In this document: piece after piece, positions 1-8,722 of the stretch
Numbering within the stretch: position 1 is the first letter of the stretch
Layout of the letters: the number at the start of each line of letters is the position of its first letter
Assembly: GCA_028865235.1 (NCBI GenBank)
Contig: CP114562.1
Span: forward strand, 62,001 to 126,000
Direction of reading: 5' to 3'
Length of the DNA stretch: 64,000 bases
Origin: Candidatus Manganitrophus sp.
Lineage (GTDB): Bacteria > Nitrospirota > Nitrospiria > SBBL01 > Manganitrophaceae
Program-made: the position numbers and the translations under genes
Notes under the pieces: model-generated
Told to the model about the DNA's origin: nothing
Databases searched by the model: none
Seen by the model: only the letters and a program-made list of their open reading frames with translations

Positions 1-242
1 CTGGAAAAGGGTATATCAATGATTGGCGCCACCCTTCGGACACCTCAATTTAGAAAACCAGCGGAGCGCTGGGCCCGTTGATACCGTCAGCGGTCGAACA
101 AAAAGAAAACGGCATGAGGATCAGGATCGACCAATCCAGCGTCTAGGTGACGATAATGTTTCATCCCTCTATGACTCATGAGATCGGAAAGGACTCATGG
201 ACTGGAGATAGCAGTATCTTTATAACTCTCTTCCCGCCTAGA

Positions 243-679
243 CTACGGTGGCAAAAGGTTGGCAGAAAAGAATGAAAAAAGGTCAAGATCAACAAATGGG
301 TTCACCCCATTCACCTGCGACAAAAGTGCGATTGATTCGATGGAGGTGGATGCCTCTTTTAATTTCCGGCGCACCGCCTCGGAAATCAGGTCGGGATATC
401 CTATAAAAACACCGGAAGAGCTCCAGATTATCGACCGAATACCCTTTTCCGAAATCGGCTTGAAGCTTTTCAGAAAGCCCTTTCAAGAGGCTTTCCATAA
501 CCGGCCCGCTTTTTCCCCCGCTGTTCTTCTTCGACAATCTCCCGTCCGATGAGCCAGTTCGACATCACCTGGGCGGTATTGACCGATCGGGCAGCGCCAG
601 CGCGGGCCGACTCCAAAATCTGCCGGATTCTGCCATAAAGCGCTTACGGGGCTTTGGATTCTTTATGGGATCGTTTCAT
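243..679 (-). pseudogene. DUF1016 (YhcG-like) N-terminal domain remnant
   Basis: Read on the minus strand from an ATG at 679, the DUF1016 N-terminal signature can be followed in pieces. They include NTAQVMSNWLIGREIVEEEQ, then KGLSEKLQADFGKGYSVDNL, then YPDLISEAVRRKLKEAS, ending at a TAG at 243-245. An in-frame TAA follows the eleventh codon. One frameshift lies near the RAGYGK segment and another before YPDLIS. Family knowledge: DUF1016 proteins pair this N-terminal domain with a C-terminal PD-(D/E)XK nuclease, which is absent here. The gene is both truncated and broken, so it is probably non-functional. The domain assignment is by recognition of its conserved segments. Confidence 0.7.
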
Positions 680-1332
680 TTTTCCTGAAGGTGACTGGGA
701 AACAACCTGCAATAGTTGCGCTACGATATACCAGTTATGGCAAGAGATCAAGCTGGGGCGCAAGGATTTTGAGCGATTGATATGACAAGGTTTTAATTTG
801 ATAAAACCAGACTGCTCCCAAAACAGGTTTTAACGCCCTTATTAAGATTTTCTTACAAAAGATTCTAAGAGACCTATTACGCGAAAGTCGGCTTCTATGC
901 AATAAAAAATGGCGGATCAGATCGCCATTTGGTTCACCTACAATTCAATATATTGCAGAAGACTGAGAACTGAGAATTACGGAAAGAAAGGGGGGATAAC
1001 ACGGGTCAGGCGCCGCCTTTAGCGCGTCGCTGTGGACCCGCAGGTTGGAATAATCATATTAATCTAGAGGATCTTATGACGACAAAACCTTTGCTTAGGC
1101 AGACCAAGCTGGTCAACGTAAGGGAGGCATAAGCGAAGCTCTCCCGCCTCATCAGCTCCAAAAAATCCTCTCTGGTTCGCCTCGGCATTGTGAATCGTTA
1201 ACAATTGTACTCTGTTCCCAGTTTTTGCAGTTTTTGTAAAAATTCGTAAATCTTTCATGTACAGCGATGCTGTCGGACTGAACTACCTGTATTTGCTGCT
1301 GCTTTTTTGCATCTTCAAGTGAGTCGTTTAAG
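680..1332. other. intergenic, with hairpin and dispersed-repeat copy
   Basis: No convincing gene is seen. A perfect inverted repeat AAATGGCG/CGCCATTT (907-914 and 923-930, 8-nt loop) could act as a terminator-like hairpin, but no T-run follows. Just before it, 876-907 belongs to a small imperfect-palindrome family seen also at 7957, 14474 and 29552. A minus-strand reading frame at 1152-1367 (71 codons, charged, glutamine-rich) overlaps the end of the protease gene by 35 bp. It has no clear ribosome binding site, so it is left as doubtful. Confidence 0.4.
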
Positions 1333-2871
1333 TCACGTATATCTCTGGCTGGCTTCTTCTTTTCCATCGATCCACTGGATGCCTAAACACTCGGCAACGA
1401 TTTCTAGGGGAACGCCAAAAGATATGCTCTCGAAGCCAGGAATGTTGATTTTCCACGAGACGATGCCGACACATTGGCCGTTCTTGTTCAGAAGCGGCCC
1501 GCCGCTGTTTCCGGGATTGAGACTTACATCAGTCTGAATGAATTTTGCTTTATCACTCTCTTTTTCTCGATATCCACTTATCACTCCTTTGCTCACGGAA
1601 AAAGCCAACTCTTCAGTTAATGGAGCACCAATCGCATAAAGTTCACTACCGACAGGGGTTGTGGCTTTCAGACATAGGGGTAGGCAAGCATGTCCTTGCC
1701 CTTCTATTTTGATCAATGCGATATCTTGATTATCATCTACACGAAGCACGCGAGCATCAAGTCTCAGTCCGGATTTAAGTTCGACATTTACTTTTTGAAC
1801 ACCCGAAACAACGTGCGCAGCAGTAAGAATATAACCATCTGAAGAGACAATGAAACCACTGGCGTGGCCGTTTTCAGTCCTGATCAAAACAACGGCGTTC
1901 ATCACTCTTTCCATATCATCAGGAAGAACCAAGGAACGTTTGTCACGCGACAACATTGTGATCGCAATAGATCCAGAGGGTTGTTTAACTGAGCTGATAG
2001 GCAGAGAGACTTGTAATGATCCTGATTCCTCTTTGACTGTTCCGGGATAATGTACTTGGCGCACAATGCTTGGCAGCTTTTTTAGCACTTCATCGAGACC
2101 TGCCTTTAAACTCCCATGACGTTGCTTTGCAGCGACGATTTCCTTCTGTATATGGCTGAATACTTCAATCCAATTAGACTCAGCATCACGGTCAAGCTCT
2201 CGATGTATAGATCCAAATACTTCTTTCTCCACCCATGTAAATTTTGATCGATACTGCTTCCATCCAGGATCAGTAACATATGTTTTAAATTCGTAGGGGT
2301 GAGTCAAAATCGCCTCGTCAATCTGAATACTGGATAGATACCGCTCGATATAGGTTGCTCGTTCTGTGACAAATCCATCTCGGATTTCTTTTTCTTTTTG
2401 GATCTTCTTGCTATTAGTGAATTCCACACCTTTTTCAACTGAAAAGATGATTTCATTGCCTCGCCAGACCTCTACGATTCTATGGATATCGCGTCCTTTG
2501 ACTTTGTGCACTTCGACAACAATGTTGTCCATCGGCTCCAGTCCCTCGATGAGGTCCTTTTGTATAAGCTCCTCTCTGGAAAGTAAGCCGAGTAGTTCTT
2601 TCACTTCCTCATATTCGAGTTCAAGTGTGAGGTCGTGAGCTTCAGACCCAGCGGAATTAAATCCATATGTCACCATGACCGCTGGATTGTATTCGCGTCG
2701 AGGGGTATTAGGCAAAATCGTTGAAAAAAATCCCCGCTCCTGTATTTTAACCACCTGAGCCTTAAATGTCGGGTGCGATTTCCTTGAGATATAACCTAGG
2801 AACGTACGCAGAATCTTATAGAAGATGAAGATCAAACCTAAAAGAAAGGCTATTCCCACTATTAGTTCCAT
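1333..2871 (-). CDS. membrane-anchored trypsin-like serine protease
   Basis: The 512-residue protein starts with a hydrophobic segment (about residues 3-25) that should anchor it in the inner membrane. A middle region of about 300 residues has no recognised domain. The C-terminal third is a trypsin/HtrA-like fold with the full triad: His in TAAHVVSG, Asp in DNQDIALIKI and Ser in GNSGGPLLN. No PDZ domain is visible after the protease, unlike DegP/DegS. The substrate is unknown. It lies upstream of, and in the same direction as, the TPR genes but is separated by gaps, so an operon is not implied. The call as an active protease is firm; the physiological role is not. Confidence 0.85.
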   Translation of the reverse strand: MELIVGIAFLLGLIFIFYKILRTFLGYISRKSHPTFKAQVVKIQERGFFSTILPNTPRREYNPAVMVTYGFNSAGSEAHDLTLELEYEEVKELLGLLSREELIQKDLIEGLEPMDNIVVEVHKVKGRDIHRIVEVWRGNEIIFSVEKGVEFTNSKKIQKEKEIRDGFVTERATYIERYLSSIQIDEAILTHPYEFKTYVTDPGWKQYRSKFTWVEKEVFGSIHRELDRDAESNWIEVFSHIQKEIVAAKQRHGSLKAGLDEVLKKLPSIVRQVHYPGTVKEESGSLQVSLPISSVKQPSGSIAITMLSRDKRSLVLPDDMERVMNAVVLIRTENGHASGFIVSSDGYILTAAHVVSGVQKVNVELKSGLRLDARVLRVDDNQDIALIKIEGQGHACLPLCLKATTPVGSELYAIGAPLTEELAFSVSKGVISGYREKESDKAKFIQTDVSLNPGNSGGPLLNKNGQCVGIVSWKINIPGFESISFGVPLEIVAECLGIQWIDGKEEASQRYT

Positions 2872-3110
2872 GGGCTTCCTCGCATAGTGTACGTAAAAAG
2901 CGACCTGGGTTCATAGCATCTGTCATATCATTTTCAGGCAGACGCAGAGAATACCATAATAACATCGTGTAAACAATCATTTCAGAGCGGAAGGTGCACT
3001 AATTTCTTGGAATTAGATATGAGGACTTCAGGAAGTAAAAAGCGATCGGATGGCTGAAGCACAAACTTACAAGGTTGGAATGGACTCTATGATTGTCTTT
3101 ATTCGCATCT

Positions 3111-4661
3111 TTATCGCTGAGCCTTGCGATGTTGGAGCCCCTCCGCCACACCCAGAAGCGCATAGGTTTTTTCAACTGGAGTCGGTTGGCTCAGAGCCCA
3201 CTTTGAAACAGAGTCATCTCCTCCTTTCTCAATTCGGGCGGCTGCAATGGCACGTAAGGCCTCTGCCCGAAGCTTCGCTTCAAAAAAACTCTTCGAATTG
3301 CAGCAAATCAAATCAGCGGTCGCCGTGGCTCCATCTATGTCACCCCTTCTGGCCTGAGCAATAGATAGATCTTTAAAAATACTCGCGTTCTTGATAATGC
3401 TCGCGGTCTTCTGCGCTCCTTTCAGATCGCCTGTTTTGATCTGAGCATAGAAAATAGAATGAATGGCGACGCCTTGATACGTTTCGTCCGTCACCAATTT
3501 ATCTGCTTCGAACGCTCCTTGGATATCGCCCATCTGGGCTCGGACCATCGCGATCTTTCTCCAGATAGAGGACTTAATTCCTTCCATTTCGTTTTTGTTT
3601 ATAATTCTCATTCGATTGACTACTTTCTGAACGAGAAACTGGGCATCCTCATTTCTCCCGGCTTGAATAAAGCTCTCCGCTACTTTTAGGGTATCAATTA
3701 GATTGTAGTCTAAAATGTCTTCAGCATCTCTGTCGGTTACAGATTCCCGAATAGCAATTAGTTTTTCAATGGTCGTCAGCGCCGCCTCCCGCTCACCCAT
3801 TCTCGCCTGAAGCATGGCAATATCCCGAAAAAGGTACGCACTCTTCCATTTATCGGAATTCTCGTTGGCAATTTCAAATGCTTTGTCGAGAATTAAAGGA
3901 TCCACTGACTCTCCCATCTCCAATTGAGACCAGGCAAAGTTCATTAGAATAAAATTTTTTGTCCATTCAAATAAGCTGATCGATCCTTGAGACAAAGACT
4001 CGGCCGCCTGAGATGCCTTTTCGATTGTTGCTATGGCGCCTTCTCGGTCTTTTTCCATCATTCGCTTGGCGGCGATGTCCATAAGGGTCCCCATCTTGCC
4101 AATATCCAACCTGTCTTCATTCGGTAGCAACTCTGCTAGAACCACCGCCTTCTCGAATGTGTCGATTGCCGCCGCTGTTTGCCCGACTTGCATCTGAGCA
4201 TGCCCGACATCCATCAGGGCGCTAATTTTCCAGCGGGTCAGATGCCAAAAGTTTTGATCTGGAGTGACCCCTTTGAAGGAAGAATTTCCACGATTTAATT
4301 CTTTTGTTTTCTGCTGCATTTTTTTACTCGAAGCCGATATGTCGTTGACTTCTTCAATTTGTTCGATCAGGGAGTTAAACAATGCCTTGGAATCGGCTTG
4401 GTTCCCGGTTTTCCCAACCACCAAGGCCACCTCCCGCAGCGCCTCGAATCTGCCTGCCACTTCAATGTCACCGAAATGGTTCTCTATTAAGCGGGCAAAT
4501 TGAGTTGCCGCTTTGAGGATTTCAGCCTCATTTGAAAAGGCCTTCTGATCGGATGGGGATGGATGATGCTCCAGAGTGTGAGGTGGTCTTATCTGACCTG
4601 CAGCACACTCGGATAAAAAGAATAGGGTGAAGATTAGTTGATAATAAAAAAAATTTCGCAT
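3111..4661 (-). CDS. exported TPR-repeat protein
   Basis: The 516-residue protein has an N-terminal hydrophobic signal (about residues 4-20). A Cys follows (FFLSEC), but the -1 Glu makes this a poor lipobox. The rest is helical tetratricopeptide-like repeats, each with the pattern of alternating A/G and bulky residues (for example MAQVGQTAAAIDTFEKAVVL-type units). TPR arrays bind protein partners; no catalytic domain is seen. It is transcribed in the same direction as the two TPR reading frames just upstream, and the three are likely related paralogues. The exact partner and role are unknown. Confidence 0.7.
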   Translation of the reverse strand: MRNFFYYQLIFTLFFLSECAAGQIRPPHTLEHHPSPSDQKAFSNEAEILKAATQFARLIENHFGDIEVAGRFEALREVALVVGKTGNQADSKALFNSLIEQIEEVNDISASSKKMQQKTKELNRGNSSFKGVTPDQNFWHLTRWKISALMDVGHAQMQVGQTAAAIDTFEKAVVLAELLPNEDRLDIGKMGTLMDIAAKRMMEKDREGAIATIEKASQAAESLSQGSISLFEWTKNFILMNFAWSQLEMGESVDPLILDKAFEIANENSDKWKSAYLFRDIAMLQARMGEREAALTTIEKLIAIRESVTDRDAEDILDYNLIDTLKVAESFIQAGRNEDAQFLVQKVVNRMRIINKNEMEGIKSSIWRKIAMVRAQMGDIQGAFEADKLVTDETYQGVAIHSIFYAQIKTGDLKGAQKTASIIKNASIFKDLSIAQARRGDIDGATATADLICCNSKSFFEAKLRAEALRAIAAARIEKGGDDSVSKWALSQPTPVEKTYALLGVAEGLQHRKAQR

Positions 4662-4742
4662 GGATGAATCGACACTGGTTACTTATTTGGAATATCTGTG
4701 TTTCCGATTATACTCCACTCTGTTTTATTTGCGAAGGCTTTA

Positions 4743-4788
4743 TTTGTTTCAGGAAGAAATGGTTGATCTTACAATTTCTGAAAAGTTA
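4743..4788 (+). repeat. dispersed repeat, copy A
   Basis: This 46-bp stretch matches 7854-7902 with a few mismatches. Both share TTTGTTTCAGGAAGAA, then CTTACAAT, then TCTGAAAAG. A third copy lies inverted at 62776-62816, and a 5' half copy lies at 14329-14345. It sits between two TPR genes and encodes nothing obvious. Confidence 0.6.
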
Positions 4789-4806
4789 GAATGAAACATT
4801 TACACT

Positions 4807-6333
4807 TTAAAGATCCATGCTACGTATAATCTCGCGTAAGATCTTGGTTGATCGAGCATCGACCTCATTCATATTGTTGGCCATTGATAATGCAATGTTT
4901 CCTAATTCAATCGCCCTCATCCACTCTGGAAAGACAGTTCTCAGTGGTTTTACTGCCAGAGAGAATGCCTTGAAAGCGTGCTCTTTCTCTCCCGCATTCA
5001 TATAGGAGATTCCGATCTTCCCGAGCGTTGTTCCCCCCTCTGGGTATCTTTCGGCTTCAGCGAAAGCCTCGCGTAAGATCTCCAACCCTCTTTCTCTTTT
5101 TCCGATCTTAAGATAGCTTTCACCAATTTTTCGTAAAAGAGAGGCTTTTTTCCCTTCCTTCGAATCCACCTTAGACGCAAATTGGACCGCATTAGAGAGA
5201 AGAACCGATGCCTTCTCATGCTCTCCAGCCTTCGCCAAACTTTCAATTACTTGCCACATTCCTCCTTGAATGATCCATCGGGTGCCCTCCAGAAAACCCT
5301 TCGTAGTCGATTGGGCAATTTCAAATCCCTGATCGTAAAAACCTGCTTCAACATAGGATGCGGCAATCCAAGCTAATCGTTCATTCGATTTAGAGTTAAA
5401 ATAGTCGACTCTCTCATCAGCTTGATCCCGAACTTGATTGAGAAGCAAAGTGGTTCTCTCTTTGTCTCCTAGCTTGGCCCACATCTTCGCGACTTCCAAG
5501 ATCGGAGCATATTCGACGTTTTCTATGTTTACTTTATTCAGAAAGGAAAGGGTTTTGGCTTTATCATTTTTATCCAAATACTTTTCAGAGATATTGAGAA
5601 GAAGCTCAATCTTTTCCCTTCCTTCTTCCATTATTCCGGCAACACGAATGGCCTCCTCAACTTTATCGACCTCTAGGAATTCAGATCCTAATCGATTTAA
5701 GAGCCAACCATCGGGTGGATGCGGTTCCCCCAATACGATCTGGAAAGCCTGGGATAGGATCTCGACCGATTTACTCCGTTCTCCCGCCTTTTCCATGTTT
5801 CTCGCAATATTAGTCAGGGTGAGAATCTTTGTATCTGCGAATTGGATGCGTTTTGTTAAAGAGAGGGCTTCTGAGTATTGACCGGCTTTCGCGAAACCTT
5901 CCGCGATTTCTCCAAGATCTTTGTCTTTCTGCGAATCATCCGAAGTAGCCTGAGTTGCTTCAAGGGCTTGCTTCAACAGCAGGATGGTTTTTTCGTTGTT
6001 GCCAGCCTCCGCGTAACGGTACGCGGTCAAAATAAGTTCAAATGCGGAGGGAGGGACTTTACGTCTGGTTAACATCTCCAGCCGTTGGTCAAGAAGATCA
6101 ATTGCCCTGGCCCTATTCCCCATCTTTATATACGTACCGGCGGTGTTCATAAGCAGAGTCTCTCTAAAGATATCGCCTTGTACGGATTTTTCCAAAGATT
6201 CCTTTATTTGAAGTGCTTCCTTCAGAAGCGCATCTGCAGAATCGGTCAGCCCCTTGTCTGCCAAAACATTTCCTATTTTCTCAAAAGCAGAGCGGGCCTG
6301 CCCCGGTGGGGTCAATCTCCGGGCCATTGACAC
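4807..6333 (-). CDS. TPR-repeat protein, C-terminal part of a split gene
   Basis: This 508-codon frame begins at a GTG in poor context and consists entirely of TPR-like helical repeats (for example EKIGNVLADKGLTDSADALL). No signal peptide is present, which is unexpected beside secreted TPR paralogues. The upstream frame ends 8 bp away. Restoring one A near position 6348 would join the two as ...GYAKVERVEQAVSMARRL..., a natural TPR sequence. The pair is therefore probably one protein of about 953 residues (4807-7667) broken by a one-base deletion. The deletion may be real or a sequencing error. Confidence 0.65.
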   Translation of the reverse strand: MSMARRLTPPGQARSAFEKIGNVLADKGLTDSADALLKEALQIKESLEKSVQGDIFRETLLMNTAGTYIKMGNRARAIDLLDQRLEMLTRRKVPPSAFELILTAYRYAEAGNNEKTILLLKQALEATQATSDDSQKDKDLGEIAEGFAKAGQYSEALSLTKRIQFADTKILTLTNIARNMEKAGERSKSVEILSQAFQIVLGEPHPPDGWLLNRLGSEFLEVDKVEEAIRVAGIMEEGREKIELLLNISEKYLDKNDKAKTLSFLNKVNIENVEYAPILEVAKMWAKLGDKERTTLLLNQVRDQADERVDYFNSKSNERLAWIAASYVEAGFYDQGFEIAQSTTKGFLEGTRWIIQGGMWQVIESLAKAGEHEKASVLLSNAVQFASKVDSKEGKKASLLRKIGESYLKIGKRERGLEILREAFAEAERYPEGGTTLGKIGISYMNAGEKEHAFKAFSLAVKPLRTVFPEWMRAIELGNIALSMANNMNEVDARSTKILREIIRSMDL

Positions 6334-6341
6334 GGCTTGTT

Positions 6342-7667
6342 CTACTCTTCAACTTTCGCATAACCCACAATGAGCGCCTCGATTGAGACGGAACGAACTC
6401 GTTCACCCAGCTGCAAACCTTCAGCTAATAAGTCCATACTCCTTTCCTGATAGCCGGCATGAAAATAGGCTTCTGCGAGTTCCGGAAGAAGCATTACTTT
6501 CGTATTGGGATCCTCCACCCCTTGTATCAGTTGATCTGCTTGTCGAAGTAAATCCTGACTAAAATCCTTATTACCGATCTCTCTGGATTCGTTAAACAGA
6601 TATAGAAGACGACGTACTTTATCTCGAGCTTCATTGGCATTTTGATCTAGGACGGTAATCCGAATCGCATCAGAGAGAAGTTCTAATGCACGGACCTGCT
6701 GGCCGTTGTGCGCCAGCTTGATCGCTATTTTAGAAAGCATTGTTGCCTGGTTAGAAACAAACTGTATTTTTTTCACACTCTCCAAGGCATTTTCAAATAG
6801 GCCTGCCTCAGTATAGTATTCTGCGATATACATCCAATCTGGATTCTTACGGAGGCCGATACTCTCTGAAAAGAGAGACAGGGCCTTTTCCCGTAGCCCT
6901 GCTTTCGCATAACCGATAGCGATCTGAGAATACGCGTCGGCTTTGTTAAACCAGTTTGTATCCTTTATTGAATTCGCCGCTTCGAGAGCCTCAGTTAAGA
7001 ATGCTATCGCCTTCTCCTTTTCTCCATGTTCAAGGTATTGACGCCCGATCATCGACAAAGAGAGTGCTCGATCTTCAAGGTTCATCTTAAGCGCCCATTG
7101 ATAGGCCGTTTCAAGAATACTGAAGGCTTTCCTCGTTTGGCCTGATTCATGGTAAGCAGTAGCCGATGTTATCAGGAGACTTATTTTATAAATTCGGTGA
7201 TCTAACGCGGCAATCTCAAGAACGCGGTCATCCTGCCCAGCTTTCGCGTAATAGCGAATGGCATTCCATAAGACAGACTGCCGAAAGGCCGGATCTTCTG
7301 TCGTCTCGGCAATGAGAAGCGCGGTATTCATGGGATGAGTCTCCGCATCGGCTTTCCGTTTTGCTTCAGGAAGGATTTTATCTTTGAATTGCGAGAGTGA
7401 ATAAGGTCCCACCTTTGTGGCGCCATTCGATATCTGGAGGGCGACTGGGGAGCCAGGGTGTTTCGTAAAGATTAAATCGATTTTCTTTAAGGCAGAGAGA
7501 TGGAGTTTGTATGACTCGGCATAACTGCTCTCTTCGACCGATTTGGCTGATTCGATGAGCTGCGATGCTTCACTGATGAGCTCCTCGGGCGGTTTTTCTA
7601 TTTCCGAAAAACCAGTCAGAATGCCAAACACAATGCAACAGACGATTCTGAAGCCGACCTGCTTCAT
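6342..7667 (-). CDS. exported TPR-repeat protein, N-terminal part of a split gene
   Basis: Start chosen at the ATG at 7667 (MKQVGFRIVCCIVFGILTGF), which gives a good signal peptide and has an AGGA ribosome binding site about 8 nt upstream. An earlier ATG at 7691 has neither. The mature part holds TPR-like repeats, several with the ALSLFSESI/AFSILETAYQW pattern. It stops at 6342 within a repeat and continues in another frame as the neighbouring 4807-6333 segment. The reconstructed product would be a periplasmic or extracellular scaffold of about 953 residues. Function is unknown. Confidence 0.65.
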   Translation of the reverse strand: MKQVGFRIVCCIVFGILTGFSEIEKPPEELISEASQLIESAKSVEESSYAESYKLHLSALKKIDLIFTKHPGSPVALQISNGATKVGPYSLSQFKDKILPEAKRKADAETHPMNTALLIAETTEDPAFRQSVLWNAIRYYAKAGQDDRVLEIAALDHRIYKISLLITSATAYHESGQTRKAFSILETAYQWALKMNLEDRALSLSMIGRQYLEHGEKEKAIAFLTEALEAANSIKDTNWFNKADAYSQIAIGYAKAGLREKALSLFSESIGLRKNPDWMYIAEYYTEAGLFENALESVKKIQFVSNQATMLSKIAIKLAHNGQQVRALELLSDAIRITVLDQNANEARDKVRRLLYLFNESREIGNKDFSQDLLRQADQLIQGVEDPNTKVMLLPELAEAYFHAGYQERSMDLLAEGLQLGERVRSVSIEALIVGYAKVEE

Positions 7668-7853
7668 AGAAATAGTCCTGTTTAAGATCATGTTTGAAGG
7701 CCACGCTTTTAAAGCGTCCTTATACCCATATGGAGACGATGATGGGCATTATATAAAAGTTAGATCTATTTTTAAAGACGAATCGGGGTTTCTGATGTAG
7801 GTCGAACATTGATTGTTAGTGGAACATCGTGTTTTGGGAAATATCGAACGTGG

Positions 7854-7987
7854 TTTGTTTCAGGAAGAACAGTTTGGCCTTACAATGTCTGAAAAGGTAA
7901 AGGTATCATTTTCACACGATTACAATGAGAGACTACTCCGGATTTAAATTGCTATAATTGCGCGGAAATTCGGCTTCCACGCAATAA
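7854..7987 (+). repeat. dispersed repeat copy B plus imperfect palindrome
   Basis: 7854-7902 is the best-preserved copy of the dispersed repeat. It shares a 23-bp exact core (TTGGCCTTACAATG through TCTGAAAAG) with the inverted copy at 62776-62816. About 55 bp later, 7957-7987 is an imperfect palindrome (TTGCGCGGAA ... TTCCACGCAA), related to segments at 876, 14474 and 29552. The same order, repeat then palindrome, recurs at 14329 and 14474. The stretch 7692-8133 holds no gene that can be supported. Confidence 0.5.
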
Positions 7988-8133
7988 ACCTCACGATATA
8001 AGGATAGACCGAAATTCACCTACTACCCTTCGAAATACTAAACGATGAAAATTGAAGATCATGAAATGTTATCTTTAGTGTTAACGTCAATCTTCTATAC
8101 GACTATCATCATTGCACCACCCTCTGTAGATTG

Positions 8134-8623
8134 TCACACCGATGGAATCCGGTATAACGGTGCTCCATCTGCTCGGGAGTCATAGTTTGAAATTATATTT
8201 CCGTCAGCATCGTATTCGACTTTGGATAATGTGTTAATCTTCTTTGACAAGCAATCGATGGTTATGTTCTGGATAGAATATGACACTTCCTTAGGTTTAG
8301 TCTTTGTATACTCATATTTTAACCAGAAGCTGTATAGATTTTTAATGGTTTTCTCGACAGTATCAAGATCAAGGTAGACCCGGAACTTCGAACTATCGAA
8401 CAAGTATTTCCATCTCTCGTGTGAGTACCCCTCCCATATCTGCTCAGCCCTTCTATAATCATCTATTCCCTGCCTTTTCTTTGGAAACCTTTTCTGGAAA
8501 CCTCTCAACTCCGCCCTCGCTGATTTTAATTACCGGGGCGCCTGAGAAAATAGTTTCTGACTGCGCAATTGAGAGCCGAGTAAAAATTAGTAAAAGGGCT
8601 GTCGTCGCAAGTAAAATTCTCAC
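8134..8623 (-). pseudogene. surface-adhesin-E-like exported protein, frameshifted
   Basis: A GTG at 8623, with GGAG 8 nt upstream, opens a clear signal peptide (MRILLATTALLLIFTRLSIA, cleavage near AQS). This frame stops after KEKAGNR, but IDDYRRAEQIWEG... continues one frame over to 8134. Removing one base near 8480 gives a continuous protein of about 162 residues. The C-terminal 100 residues have the pattern of surface-adhesin protein E domains: WKYL at the start, a short strand-rich region, a single conserved Cys (TIDCLSKK), YDADGNIISNY and a terminal IPSV. The likely location is periplasmic or outer-membrane-associated. The role is unknown. Confidence 0.6.
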
Positions 8624-8722
8624 GGGTATTCTCCATGACCAACTTTATTGTTCTGTGACATTAACAACAAAAGCTCCGATTCATCTGCTTTCAGCGATGA
8701 GCGAATGTTCAGACTCCGACTT

